From positions 1 through 30,135 of the forward strand of contig CAZVKN010000036.1 of assembly GCA_964627035.1 (NCBI GenBank): a stretch of 30,135 bases of DNA, given 5' to 3'. This DNA is from CAZVKN01 sp964627035. Its GTDB lineage: Bacteria > Electryoneota > AABM5-125-24 > Hatepunaeales > Hatepunaeaceae. The notes beneath the pieces are model-generated. The model saw only the letters and a list, made by a program, of their open reading frames with translations. It was not told where the DNA came from and did not search any database. Below are positions 1 through 7,418 of this stretch, piece after piece. A program made the position numbers and the translations under genes. How positions within the stretch are numbered: the stretch's first letter is position 1; each line of letters begins with the position of its first letter.

Positions 1-13
1 CAGAATAAAACTA

Positions 14-1387
14 TCAAGACTTTATCCGACTATTGATGGTTGACATGACACTAGTGATGTATAATAATTCATCAACAGGATTTAAGGCAGTTACATGACC
101 ACGTGTGTCAATTTCAGCAACTTCGATTATGTCCTCTGGATCGGAAATGTCGAGCAATACCACTATGCTGTCTGCAGTAATAACATAGCAAACATCATCT
201 TCTATCGTTATTTTGGTAGCAAACCAGTCTCCGCTAAACCTCCCTATTTCTGTCGGATTATCTGTGTCACTGACGTCAATGGCAATCACACCTTGCCTTT
301 CAGCAGCAACATATGCTGTTTCACCGACTATCTCCACATCGAGTGCCTGACCACCGCCGTCTATTACGCTGATCTCCTCAGGATGTTCGGGATCACTAAG
401 ATCGAACAGGTGGACGCGAAGTTCGTCATCCGGGATGGCAGCAAGATCATTGTGAATTGATCTGTGCCTATGTGGAATCCCAAATTCAAAGTTATACATT
501 AATTCCGGCTCTTCCGGATTTGACACATTAATTCTCGAATATAATCCATTTTCGAAGTGCACTGTAATTACATCGTCAATTCGTGACATTACCGCAACTC
601 CTTCACCACCTTCAAGCTCAATTGAACCAATCTCTGTCAGACTGTCAATATCACTAATTTCATAGGTTGTTAGAGTGTAATCCCCAAATAAGACTGTGAA
701 TTTATTTTCAGAAATCGAAAAATCATAATAAGCCGGTAAATCATGGATTCTTCCAATTACAGGAAATTGTGGTAGTTGCTCCATGTCATAAATTTCGAGT
801 ACCCTTTCGTTATCAAACCATAATTGATTCCCATATGCATATATTTTCCTACAGCGAACATAATCATTCCATCTCAACCTGCATATGTATGTTAATTGTC
901 CTTCATTGGACCGGCTGTAGCCTATCAGATCGGAAGTAAGTTCCCACCATCTTTCATGTTCAATCCATTCAAACAGTAATAAGAAGATATAGTTGTCGCT
1001 GAAAAAATAGTTTGTTTTAGATAATCTGTATCCATTTAGTACATGGATTCTATCTTCGATTACACCATCATTCAATGAGAAACCTAACACAGGAAATCCA
1101 ATGTCAACGTACAGGAAACTCTCATACATAGCTAAAATGTTATAATATCTAAACTCATCCCGATAATTGGAGTGAAAGGTTGGCTGCTCAGGATCTGAAA
1201 TATCTATTGTAGTTATTCCTGAATAACCAGTGGGGAGGTACAAATATTCATCAGTTAGGCATGGTTTAGGTGAAAATTCCCAAAAAGTGTATAGAGAGGA
1301 TCGCTTCTCAATATTAAAACCATCTTGAGAGTGTACAATCCCTCCTGTTAACAGAAGAAACATGATTAATATTAATTTTATCTTCAT
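14..1387 (-). CDS. Secreted LVIVD-repeat-like propeller protein, no sorting tail
   Basis: A 457-residue exported protein with a signal peptide (hydrophobic stretch about residues 4-18, ending near VHSQ) and degenerate LVIVD-type repeats of the pattern ITTIDISDPEQP, RINVSNPEEPEL, VHLFDLSDPEHPEE and VIAIDVSDTDNPTE. Such repeats build beta-propellers on bacterial surface proteins; no catalytic residue is visible. The start is set at the ATG at 1385-1387 because AGGTGA lies 5 bases upstream; the in-frame GTG at 1394-1396 is part of that ribosome binding site. The gene follows the 726-residue paralogue with the site overlapping its stop codon, so translation is probably coupled. Unlike its neighbours it ends abruptly in the middle of a repeat (LLYITSVMST, then a short unrelated end and TGA at 14-16), with no YPNPFN-type domain. 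It may be truncated by a mutation; neither other frame restores a clear match in the 13 remaining bases. Confidence 0.75.
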   Translation of the reverse strand: MKIKLILIMFLLLTGGIVHSQDGFNIEKRSSLYTFWEFSPKPCLTDEYLYLPTGYSGITTIDISDPEQPTFHSNYRDEFRYYNILAMYESFLYVDIGFPVLGFSLNDGVIEDRIHVLNGYRLSKTNYFFSDNYIFLLLFEWIEHERWWELTSDLIGYSRSNEGQLTYICRLRWNDYVRCRKIYAYGNQLWFDNERVLEIYDMEQLPQFPVIGRIHDLPAYYDFSISENKFTVLFGDYTLTTYEISDIDSLTEIGSIELEGGEGVAVMSRIDDVITVHFENGLYSRINVSNPEEPELMYNFEFGIPHRHRSIHNDLAAIPDDELRVHLFDLSDPEHPEEISVIDGGGQALDVEIVGETAYVAAERQGVIAIDVSDTDNPTEIGRFSGDWFATKITIEDDVCYVITADSIVVLLDISDPEDIIEVAEIDTRGHVTALNPVDELLYITSVMSTINSRIKS

Positions 1388-1399
1388 ATCAATCACCTA
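1388..1399 (-). promoter_or_regulatory. Ribosome binding site overlapping the upstream stop codon
   Basis: Read on the minus strand, TAGGTGATTGATATG contains the TAG stop of the 726-residue gene (1397-1399), the Shine-Dalgarno sequence AGGTGA (1393-1398) and the ATG of the next gene (1385-1387). The stop codon and binding site share bases, which indicates translational coupling, and it decides in favour of the ATG over the upstream GTG as start. Confidence 0.6.
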
Positions 1400-3577
1400 C
1401 TTAATCTTAACAATTTTTTCATTATGAAATTCGAGAGAAGTATGCATCTTTAGATAGTAGATCCCGGTAGGCAGACCTGATCCATCGAACGGTACTATAT
1501 GATTACCAGTATTGTACCAAGTCGGTTGCAGCACCTCATGCAAATACTGTCCCAAATTATTATACAGTGACAACTGAATCGAGCCGTCATTCGGAATGGA
1601 AAACCGAATCATGGTTTGACTGTTAAATGGGTTAGGGTAGGAAGACAGCAACATATAACTTGCTGGTACACTCCCATCGGAAGGATCATCATCCACTCTA
1701 ACGGACAGAGCTGCACTGCAATCATAAATACCTAAGTAAATGCTCTCCGCAACATAAACATAGGGAGGATCTATTGACATGTCAGATGAAAATTGTCTCG
1801 TAGGATACTGACCAATTAAATCAGGAGATTCAGGATTCTCGATATCCATCAGGTACAAACCAGCTTCCTCATCTTGCCATCGATTCTCTCTAGCTAATAG
1901 GTAGGCAATACCATTATTAACTTCTACCTTTCGCAGCAATCCTTCAAATTCACGGTTATAAATTTCAATAACATCCAATTCTTCAATTAGATTTGAAACA
2001 TCAATAATGTGGAATTCATTATCGACATAGTAGATCAGGTCTCCATCAAAATAAAAATCTTTTACTCTTCCACTTGTTGGGAATTCCAGCAGTTCATTCA
2101 ACTCCTGACGATTATTCTCAAATTGATAGAATTGAACTGTGCTATCTAAAGTTCCTATGGTCATAATATTACCGTTCACACCTAATGCTGTAGGACTGAA
2201 TTCGATTTCGAATGTCTGAATTTCTCTGTCATCCTGATATACAGTTAGAATATTATTTCCAAGAGCATATAAGAATCCGTTGTCATAAACAAGATCAATG
2301 ACGTGATCTTCAAATTGAATGCCTTCGTGTCTGCTGAACACACCATCTACACGTGTCTCAAGATATAATTTAATAATGCCATTTTCACGATTAGGGTAAT
2401 ATGCAAATGAGTCACCAATAACTAAGTGTCTGCTCCCATCCAACCCGGGAACGTCAACACCCGACACAATCTTGAGTGGTATAATGGGATCTTGAACACT
2501 ATCCAGCGATACTCTTCCCTGCGAAATTAGCAAGTCATTTCCATATTTTTCCAAGGCTACCGTACTATAGTTGTAGTGTGTAAATGATCTGATGTTACGA
2601 CCATCATAATTGTACAGTATCGTTCCGTTACGATTGTATGGGATTATTAAAGTATCTCCTATTACAGATATGTGTCTCAGATCTGCACCTGCATTCATAG
2701 CAATTTCAGAGACAATTCGCGGCATATAGGGATCTGCCAAATTGATTTCTTCAAGAACTCGATATTCAAGTCTCCATCCATTATGATCCCAATCATATCT
2801 TATTCCGAATGAATTATATACTGTTCCTAACCAATAGATTATTTCATATGCATTACAGTTTAAATGACCTATTTCTCGCAACCGATTAGGTCTTGAAATA
2901 TCAATAACTTTAAATCCTTCCTCACCTGCTGCTAGGCAAGCGTAATTGTCAAGTAGTAACATATTATTGCATGATTGATTTAATCTACCGATCAAATCCA
3001 TCTCCTCACCTGATATATCAACCACAAGAAACCGATCACCCGCGAGATAAGCGTAATCCCCATCTACTTTGAGGTTTCGGACTGCCATACCGACATTGAC
3101 ATCACGAACTGCTTCAAGATTGCGTGGATTGGAAATGTCAAGCTGTACCAGAAGGCTGTCGTGAGTGGTTACGTACGCATAACTGTCATCTATTGCAATT
3201 GAATGCAAAGCACCGATGTCATCGTAAACAACTGCGAGAGTTGGTCTGACCGGAATATCAATATTGAAGACTGCCAGACCGAAATCTCCAGTGATAAAAA
3301 GATGGTTATTGTCGTATCGAATCTGGTAAGGTCTTTGGAATGATGGCAAGTAGAACGAGCCGCAGTCATGGATATTTTCAAGATCGGATTTGTCGAGAAC
3401 TTGTAGAGCTGTAGCGGTGATAATATAGGCATAATCCCCCACAATGACAGCTCCAACATGCCCACCCGTATTAGCATACATACGGTTCACGCAGGAGATA
3501 TTGAGGCTGTCCTGTGAATATGCATCGATACATAACACAGCACAGATCAAAAGGAGTAATAAAAGTGGTCGGTACAT
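1397..3577 (-). CDS. Secreted LVIVD-type propeller protein with T9SS type A sorting domain
   Basis: A 726-residue exported protein. Residues 1-21 form a signal peptide (MYRPLLLLLLICAVLCIDAYSQ). The body carries repeated DYAYI/SYAYV...VLDKSDLENI, VQLDISNPRNLEAV and FKVIDISRPNRLREIG units, the pattern of LVIVD repeats that fold as propeller blades. The last 85 residues or so hold SSYPNPFNSQTMIRFSIP, then LSLYNNLGQYLHEVL, and end in GIYYLKMHTS...KIVKIK: a complete type A sorting domain used by type IX secretion to export and anchor proteins at the cell surface. No enzymatic motif is visible, so binding or adhesion is the likely but unproven role. The ATG at 3575-3577 is the only start that keeps the signal peptide; no strong ribosome binding site precedes it. 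It lies 81 bases after the HEAT remnant and is coupled to the next LVIVD-like gene. Confidence 0.85.
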   Translation of the reverse strand: MYRPLLLLLLICAVLCIDAYSQDSLNISCVNRMYANTGGHVGAVIVGDYAYIITATALQVLDKSDLENIHDCGSFYLPSFQRPYQIRYDNNHLFITGDFGLAVFNIDIPVRPTLAVVYDDIGALHSIAIDDSYAYVTTHDSLLVQLDISNPRNLEAVRDVNVGMAVRNLKVDGDYAYLAGDRFLVVDISGEEMDLIGRLNQSCNNMLLLDNYACLAAGEEGFKVIDISRPNRLREIGHLNCNAYEIIYWLGTVYNSFGIRYDWDHNGWRLEYRVLEEINLADPYMPRIVSEIAMNAGADLRHISVIGDTLIIPYNRNGTILYNYDGRNIRSFTHYNYSTVALEKYGNDLLISQGRVSLDSVQDPIIPLKIVSGVDVPGLDGSRHLVIGDSFAYYPNRENGIIKLYLETRVDGVFSRHEGIQFEDHVIDLVYDNGFLYALGNNILTVYQDDREIQTFEIEFSPTALGVNGNIMTIGTLDSTVQFYQFENNRQELNELLEFPTSGRVKDFYFDGDLIYYVDNEFHIIDVSNLIEELDVIEIYNREFEGLLRKVEVNNGIAYLLARENRWQDEEAGLYLMDIENPESPDLIGQYPTRQFSSDMSIDPPYVYVAESIYLGIYDCSAALSVRVDDDPSDGSVPASYMLLSSYPNPFNSQTMIRFSIPNDGSIQLSLYNNLGQYLHEVLQPTWYNTGNHIVPFDGSGLPTGIYYLKMHTSLEFHNEKIVKIK

Positions 3578-3658
3578 CTTTTCGCACCAATTACATCTAT
3601 ATCAATATATTTTTTTCAACACGTTTGAGGGTTATATAAATTTTGGAAAGATTGCAGG

Positions 3659-4222
3659 CTACTTGTGAATTTTGTCCAAGCTCTTTTTAGCAATCTCTGC
3701 TACACTCAACTCCTGCACTATCCCATCTTGATACAATATAACACATCCATCTTCATCCCGCAACAGAGGGTGTAACCATCCGATTACTCCGGAGGTGCCA
3801 ATATATCCAAGAACCCACGCTGCATGACCGCGTACATTACTATCGGGTGATCCGAGTAACGGCGTTAACAGCGGAATCGCTCCTTGAGTCAGCTCAGGGC
3901 TGACCTGTGACAGCCGTCCAAGCCCCCAAAGAGCACCGCATTGTAACGGTTCATATTCCAAAAAATTGCCTATTGGATGGATGTATGAAATTAGTATCGG
4001 AGCAAATTCGCTTGCGAGCTGGGAATGATTAGCTGATATCTCACCGATAGTTTCAGGTGTGCCAAAGGCACAGTTTCCTGATTCTTCCGTCAGATTCCAT
4101 GTTAGTCGACGTAAGATAACACGTCCGGCTTCCATATCCTGATCGGCAAGTTTTGCGGTTAATACTCCCGAAGCAACAACAGCTCGCCACTTAATCCGCT
4201 CCTCCGGTTGCAATAAAGGCAA
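3659..4222 (-). pseudogene. N-terminally truncated HEAT-repeat protein (DVU0298-like family)
   Basis: An open frame of 187 residues beginning at a TTG codon. It carries alpha-helical HEAT-like repeats: ERIKWRAVVASGVLTAKLA, LRRLTWNLTEESGN, GNFLEYEPLQCGALWGLGRL and SNVRGHAAWVLGYIG. From memory, the combination RRLxWxLxxESG...GxPExxxEI...GNFLEYEPLQxGxLWGLGRL matches a conserved HEAT family annotated in sulfate reducers as DVU0298 family; this should be confirmed by search. Those proteins normally have several tens of extra residues before WRAV. Here an in-frame TAG lies 12 codons upstream of the TTG, and the DNA just upstream encodes, in another frame, the beginning of an LVIVD protein. The 5' end was therefore probably lost in a recombination event. 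The frame itself is intact, so a short product from the TTG start cannot be excluded. Confidence 0.6.
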
Positions 4223-4373
4223 GATTGTTCCGGACTACCAAGCTTTTCGCATCATACCAATACTTTGGTTCGCCCGGCAAGAGGGTGATACCCAAACTAT
4301 CCTGAGCCACTGCCGAGTTTGCACACACCAGGCAAACCAATAGAGCCGTTAAATAACTTATTCGTTTTATCAT
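4191..4373 (-). pseudogene. 5' fragment of a secreted LVIVD-repeat protein
   Basis: Sixty codons with a good Shine-Dalgarno (AAGGAG about 9 bases before the ATG), a signal peptide (MIKRISYLTALLVCLVCANSAVAQ) and the first half of an LVIVD repeat, SLVVRNNLAFIATGGA. At the point where such repeats continue with GLxIxDISDP, the frame reads one Asp codon and stops (TAA at 4191-4193). The same bases already encode the HEAT protein in a different frame, so the rest of the LVIVD gene has been replaced. Interpreted as the leftover head of a deleted surface-protein gene; at most a 60-residue product could be made. Confidence 0.75.
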
Positions 4374-4398
4374 TTGTCATCACTCCTTGATTATTCCT

Positions 4399-4583
4399 TT
4401 ACTTCACACAGATCACCTTCTTGGTAAATATCTGATTATTTGTCTTCATCCGCAACAGATACAACCCGCTCGCCAATTCGCTCGCATCCACAACCGCACT
4501 CCACACACCAGCCGTACGGACTCCGGAGAACAGTGTCATCACCTCACGCCCGGAGAATTCAAACGGAACCATATCAAGCCGAT
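4399..4583 (-). pseudogene. Orphan T9SS sorting-tail remnant
   Basis: On the minus strand these bases encode, without any gene in front of them, the last third of a sorting domain: a degraded RLDMVPFEFSGREV, then MTLFSGVRTAGVWSA, DASELASGLYLLRMK and KKVICVK followed by TAA at 4399-4401. This matches line by line the ends of the 720- and 832-residue surface proteins (LALYDISGREVMTLFSG, SGVWSM, LSSGVYFVRMK). The upstream NPFN part is missing and the frame is closed by a TGA shortly upstream. It sits between the end of the lipid kinase gene and the LVIVD head fragment, so it is the 3' leftover of a deleted surface-protein gene. Confidence 0.75.
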
Positions 4584-4638
4584 TGGAAGTGTGCTTGCTG
4601 TCTTTTCATAATACTCAATTCAGTTTGTGTAGCTGATA

Positions 4639-5544
4639 TTAACCGAATATCTGTAAGCCACGTGGAACCACCGTTACATTAATCGGAGTACAGCCCGTCA
4701 ATTCCCCGTCAACGTTTAGCTGCTCATTCTCTTGCGGTATCAGACTCAATGAACTCACCTGTTTATACTCGACCAACGGTGATGCGAGATGCTTACCTTC
4801 AAAGACATTCATAAACACTTTCAATAACCCGATTCGCTGAGTGCCCTTTACAGTTACCAAATCAATCAGACCATCGTCAAGCTCTGCTTGTGGAGCAATC
4901 ATCATTCCCTTTCCGGTATGTTTCGTGTTGCAACCCATCAGGAAGACAAAATCATCATCCTGTTCTTCACCATCAATAATCAATTGAGCTTTACGTTGCT
5001 TAATTTTAATGAATTGAACCAGTGTGGCGAAGTTGTACCTCTGATAACCAATCCAGCGCAGTTTCTCCGCAAGCCTGATGATGTCAACAACGACACCCCA
5101 GCCGACTACATTGAAAGCATACAAGGTTTCGTCGCGCATCTTGACTTTCATTAGATCAATAAAACGTGTTTTACCGGAAATGATACGTTCCGCCGCCATG
5201 ATGGGATCAAGACAACACAAATCGTGCATAAATGAACTTCCGGTGCCGCCCGGAATTAACCCTATTGGAATATCTGCATTGTCATTTCGCATCATTAAGC
5301 CGTTCACCAATTCGTGCATAGTACCATCACCACCGATTGCACATAAACCGTCATAGTCATCTACCGGAACCGTTCGTACAATCTCTTGAGCATGACCTGC
5401 ATATTCTGTTTCTATCACTGTCAGCTCAATATCAGCATCCGTGAATATCGGCTTAATCCTATTCAAAATATCCACACCACTCTTTAACCCACCGTGGGGA
5501 TTGACGGTAAGCAGAATCCGATCAGGATTGGAAGTATTGCTCAT
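4639..5544 (-). CDS. Diacylglycerol kinase-like lipid kinase (DAGKc domain)
   Basis: A 301-residue cytoplasmic protein, the usual length of bacterial YegS/DgkB-type lipid kinases. LLTVNPHGG (residues 11-19) is the opening strand and phosphate loop, IGGDGTMHELVNGL (70-83) holds the family GGDGT nucleotide-binding motif, and IPGGTGSSF (97-105) is the second glycine-rich motif. The NxDGE-like NVDGE (277-281) near the end also fits the family. It probably phosphorylates diacylglycerol or a related lipid at the inner face of the membrane. Oddly, the usual GTGND(F) reads GTGSSF here, so the common Asn is a Ser; activity or substrate may differ. Its ATG overlaps the stop of the upstream gene (ATGA, 5541-5544) and a purine-rich AGGAAAAGAG precedes it. 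Phosphatase, outer-membrane protein and kinase thus form one operon. A sphingoid-base or other lipid substrate is possible. Confidence 0.85.
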   Translation of the reverse strand: MSNTSNPDRILLTVNPHGGLKSGVDILNRIKPIFTDADIELTVIETEYAGHAQEIVRTVPVDDYDGLCAIGGDGTMHELVNGLMMRNDNADIPIGLIPGGTGSSFMHDLCCLDPIMAAERIISGKTRFIDLMKVKMRDETLYAFNVVGWGVVVDIIRLAEKLRWIGYQRYNFATLVQFIKIKQRKAQLIIDGEEQDDDFVFLMGCNTKHTGKGMMIAPQAELDDGLIDLVTVKGTQRIGLLKVFMNVFEGKHLASPLVEYKQVSSLSLIPQENEQLNVDGELTGCTPINVTVVPRGLQIFG

Positions 5545-6296
5545 GACTCTTTTCCTGTTCTAATCACCCAGAAATAGTCAACATAAGGAAGCAGATGCCA
5601 CTGAGTTCCGAATGGATAGTTGCCGTAAGTTAGGATATATCCTATTGCTATTTTATGCCTTTCGCTTGGATTCCAGAATAATTTACTCCTATGGTCGAGG
5701 AAGTTGCTGTTTCTTACACCGGGGAGCATTGCCAATTCCATTTCCGTTGAAACAGCAAAATAATTTGACAGCGATTTCTCAATATCAATGCCATAAGTCA
5801 AACCGTATCCATTGTAATAGACTTGGAGACTTGGAAAAACTAACGGTAGATCAATAGTGGTACGTGAATCAAGTTCTCCGGTTACGATGGCAAATGAGAA
5901 GCCAAGTTTTTCTGTGAGTGAACAGCCATTGAAATCTCTCGTTATCAGGATTTTATTACCGATGGAAAACATATGTGGTATCTGTGGCATAGTCGGATCA
6001 GGAGCGATAATTCCACCAATACCCTCTTTAGTAATAGTTCTCAGCAGAGGAGTCGGATAAACAAATGAGTGCTGTGTGGCAATCAGTAATTCTTGATCCT
6101 TTTGATGAGATACCTTCATAGATATATTCGGAATGAGGAAATCGGCTATCGGATGTGTGGACAGCTCTATCCGATCTGAATATCCATAAGTAAGTGGACC
6201 GAAAACTCCTGTCTCCCAACGTCCTTTTGCGATAGTTCTTGCGCTGACGGAAGACACAATAAACATCACAATAAATAGAATTATCAGTTTTCTCAT
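5541..6296 (-). CDS. Putative outer-membrane beta-barrel protein, unknown function
   Basis: A 251-residue exported protein with a clean signal peptide (residues 1-19, cleavage near VSA-RT). The rest is rich in alternating aromatic and polar residues with Gly/Tyr turns (WETGVFGPLTYGYSDRIEL, YNGYGLTYGI, YPFGTQWHLLPYVDYFW), as expected of a small outer-membrane barrel. Conserved-looking blocks include SDRIELSTHPI, SFVYPTPLLR and DSRTTIDLPLVFP; I recall similar unnamed proteins in FCB candidate phyla but cannot name a family. The gene overlaps its neighbours by 4 bases on each side, so it is co-translated with the phosphatase-like lipoprotein and the lipid kinase. A role in envelope lipid handling is suggested by context only. 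Confidence 0.65.
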   Translation of the reverse strand: MRKLIILFIVMFIVSSVSARTIAKGRWETGVFGPLTYGYSDRIELSTHPIADFLIPNISMKVSHQKDQELLIATQHSFVYPTPLLRTITKEGIGGIIAPDPTMPQIPHMFSIGNKILITRDFNGCSLTEKLGFSFAIVTGELDSRTTIDLPLVFPSLQVYYNGYGLTYGIDIEKSLSNYFAVSTEMELAMLPGVRNSNFLDHRSKLFWNPSERHKIAIGYILTYGNYPFGTQWHLLPYVDYFWVIRTGKES

Positions 6297-7393
6297 GGTT
6301 TTACAAAGCTCGCTGTTACAGGTGCATGGTCAGAGAGATGACGAGCCTCCTGATGGGTAATAGATAAATCCAGCAACCAATTCCCGTTAGTGAACAGGTA
6401 GTCCAGTTTTCTGTCCCAAACCGTATCGGGACCAACGCTATGAGTGAAGTAAAGAGTGTTGTCCAACCGATAATCGTCAAGATCAATTGCGCTCTGATAG
6501 CTGTTGTATAGCGGTGATAGCCAATCCTGTTCATCAGTGAAGTTGCTACCCTCTTTGTGGAACGGGTCGTCGCCGGGGTTGTGGAATGACTCTCCTTCGC
6601 ACATATCCTTGAGGCAGTAGTCAGTAATCTCTGAACCCGGAGGTAACTCGTTAAGATCACCGCCTGCAACAAATTGATATCCCGAACTGCTCAAATTGTC
6701 GAGAAGTTGTTTGAACCGATCTATGTGACTCAATTTAGTGTCATCAGTTGAAAAAGCCGCTGTGTGAACATTTACTGCATAGAAATCATCGAGTTCCGGT
6801 ATGGATATTTTCGCTCTCAGAATGTTCCTTCTAAGGTAGAAATACTGTGTCAAGGCGTCCTGATCACCTCGCAGAGGAAGTTGTATTCGTTCAGCTTCGG
6901 CAATTTCCCAGCGAGACATTATCACATTGCCCATATCTATCCGTCCGAGACCGTCACTCGGGATAAATTGTGCTTTCCAATTGGAAGCGTAAACCGCATA
7001 GTTCAGCTTGGTGTTCTCCAACAGCCAGCGTATCTGGTCAATGTAATCGGTTCTTTTGGAACAGCGGTCAACTTCCTGAAGTAGGACAATATCAGGATCA
7101 CACTCTACAATCTTGTCCGCTATAGCGTTCAGATGTCCATAAACTTCACCCTCAGTCAGAATCACCCTATCTCCACAACAATCACCGAACCACGGCAAAC
7201 GTCCCGCTCCAAATCTGATGTTCCACGTCATTACAGTGATTGTGTCTGGATCGGATGATGTAGAGTTGATCTCTGATGCTACGTACATTACAGCGTCTTC
7301 AGTGTTGTCGAATTCAGTGACCAACGGCTCGCAGCTTATGAAAGGTAACGATACCAAGACGAGTATTTGAAATAGTATTTTTTCTAATCTCAT
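6293..7393 (-). CDS. Endonuclease/exonuclease/phosphatase family lipoprotein
   Basis: A 366-residue protein of the Mg-dependent EEP fold (DNase I / sphingomyelinase / inositol phosphatase superfamily). All hallmark residues are visible: TWNIRFG with Asn58, LLQEVD with Glu107, VNVH with Asn208 and His210, GGDLN with Asp246 and Asn248, LDYLF with Asp331, and LSDHAPV with Asp355-His356. The N terminus is a signal peptide ending in PFISC, close to a lipobox, so Cys21 is probably lipid-modified and the enzyme is anchored on the outside of the inner membrane or in the outer membrane. The substrate (phospholipid, sphingolipid, phosphosugar or extracellular DNA) cannot be told from sequence. It is first of a three-gene overlapping unit with the barrel-like protein and the DAGK-like kinase, which favours a lipid substrate. 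No Shine-Dalgarno is evident before the ATG. Confidence 0.85.
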   Translation of the reverse strand: MRLEKILFQILVLVSLPFISCEPLVTEFDNTEDAVMYVASEINSTSSDPDTITVMTWNIRFGAGRLPWFGDCCGDRVILTEGEVYGHLNAIADKIVECDPDIVLLQEVDRCSKRTDYIDQIRWLLENTKLNYAVYASNWKAQFIPSDGLGRIDMGNVIMSRWEIAEAERIQLPLRGDQDALTQYFYLRRNILRAKISIPELDDFYAVNVHTAAFSTDDTKLSHIDRFKQLLDNLSSSGYQFVAGGDLNELPPGSEITDYCLKDMCEGESFHNPGDDPFHKEGSNFTDEQDWLSPLYNSYQSAIDLDDYRLDNTLYFTHSVGPDTVWDRKLDYLFTNGNWLLDLSITHQEARHLSDHAPVTASFVKP

Positions 7394-7418
7394 AGTAATA
7401 TGGTTGTTATTGATCGGT

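Noticed and set aside
95..460. Plus-strand open frame of 121 codons opposite the first LVIVD-like gene
   Set aside because: Antisense shadow with no ribosome binding site, no family features, and located wholly inside a better supported gene.
1385..1396. GTG at 1394-1396 as start of the 460-codon frame
   Set aside because: The GTG lies inside the AGGTGA ribosome binding site of the ATG at 1385-1387; the ATG gives a standard signal peptide.
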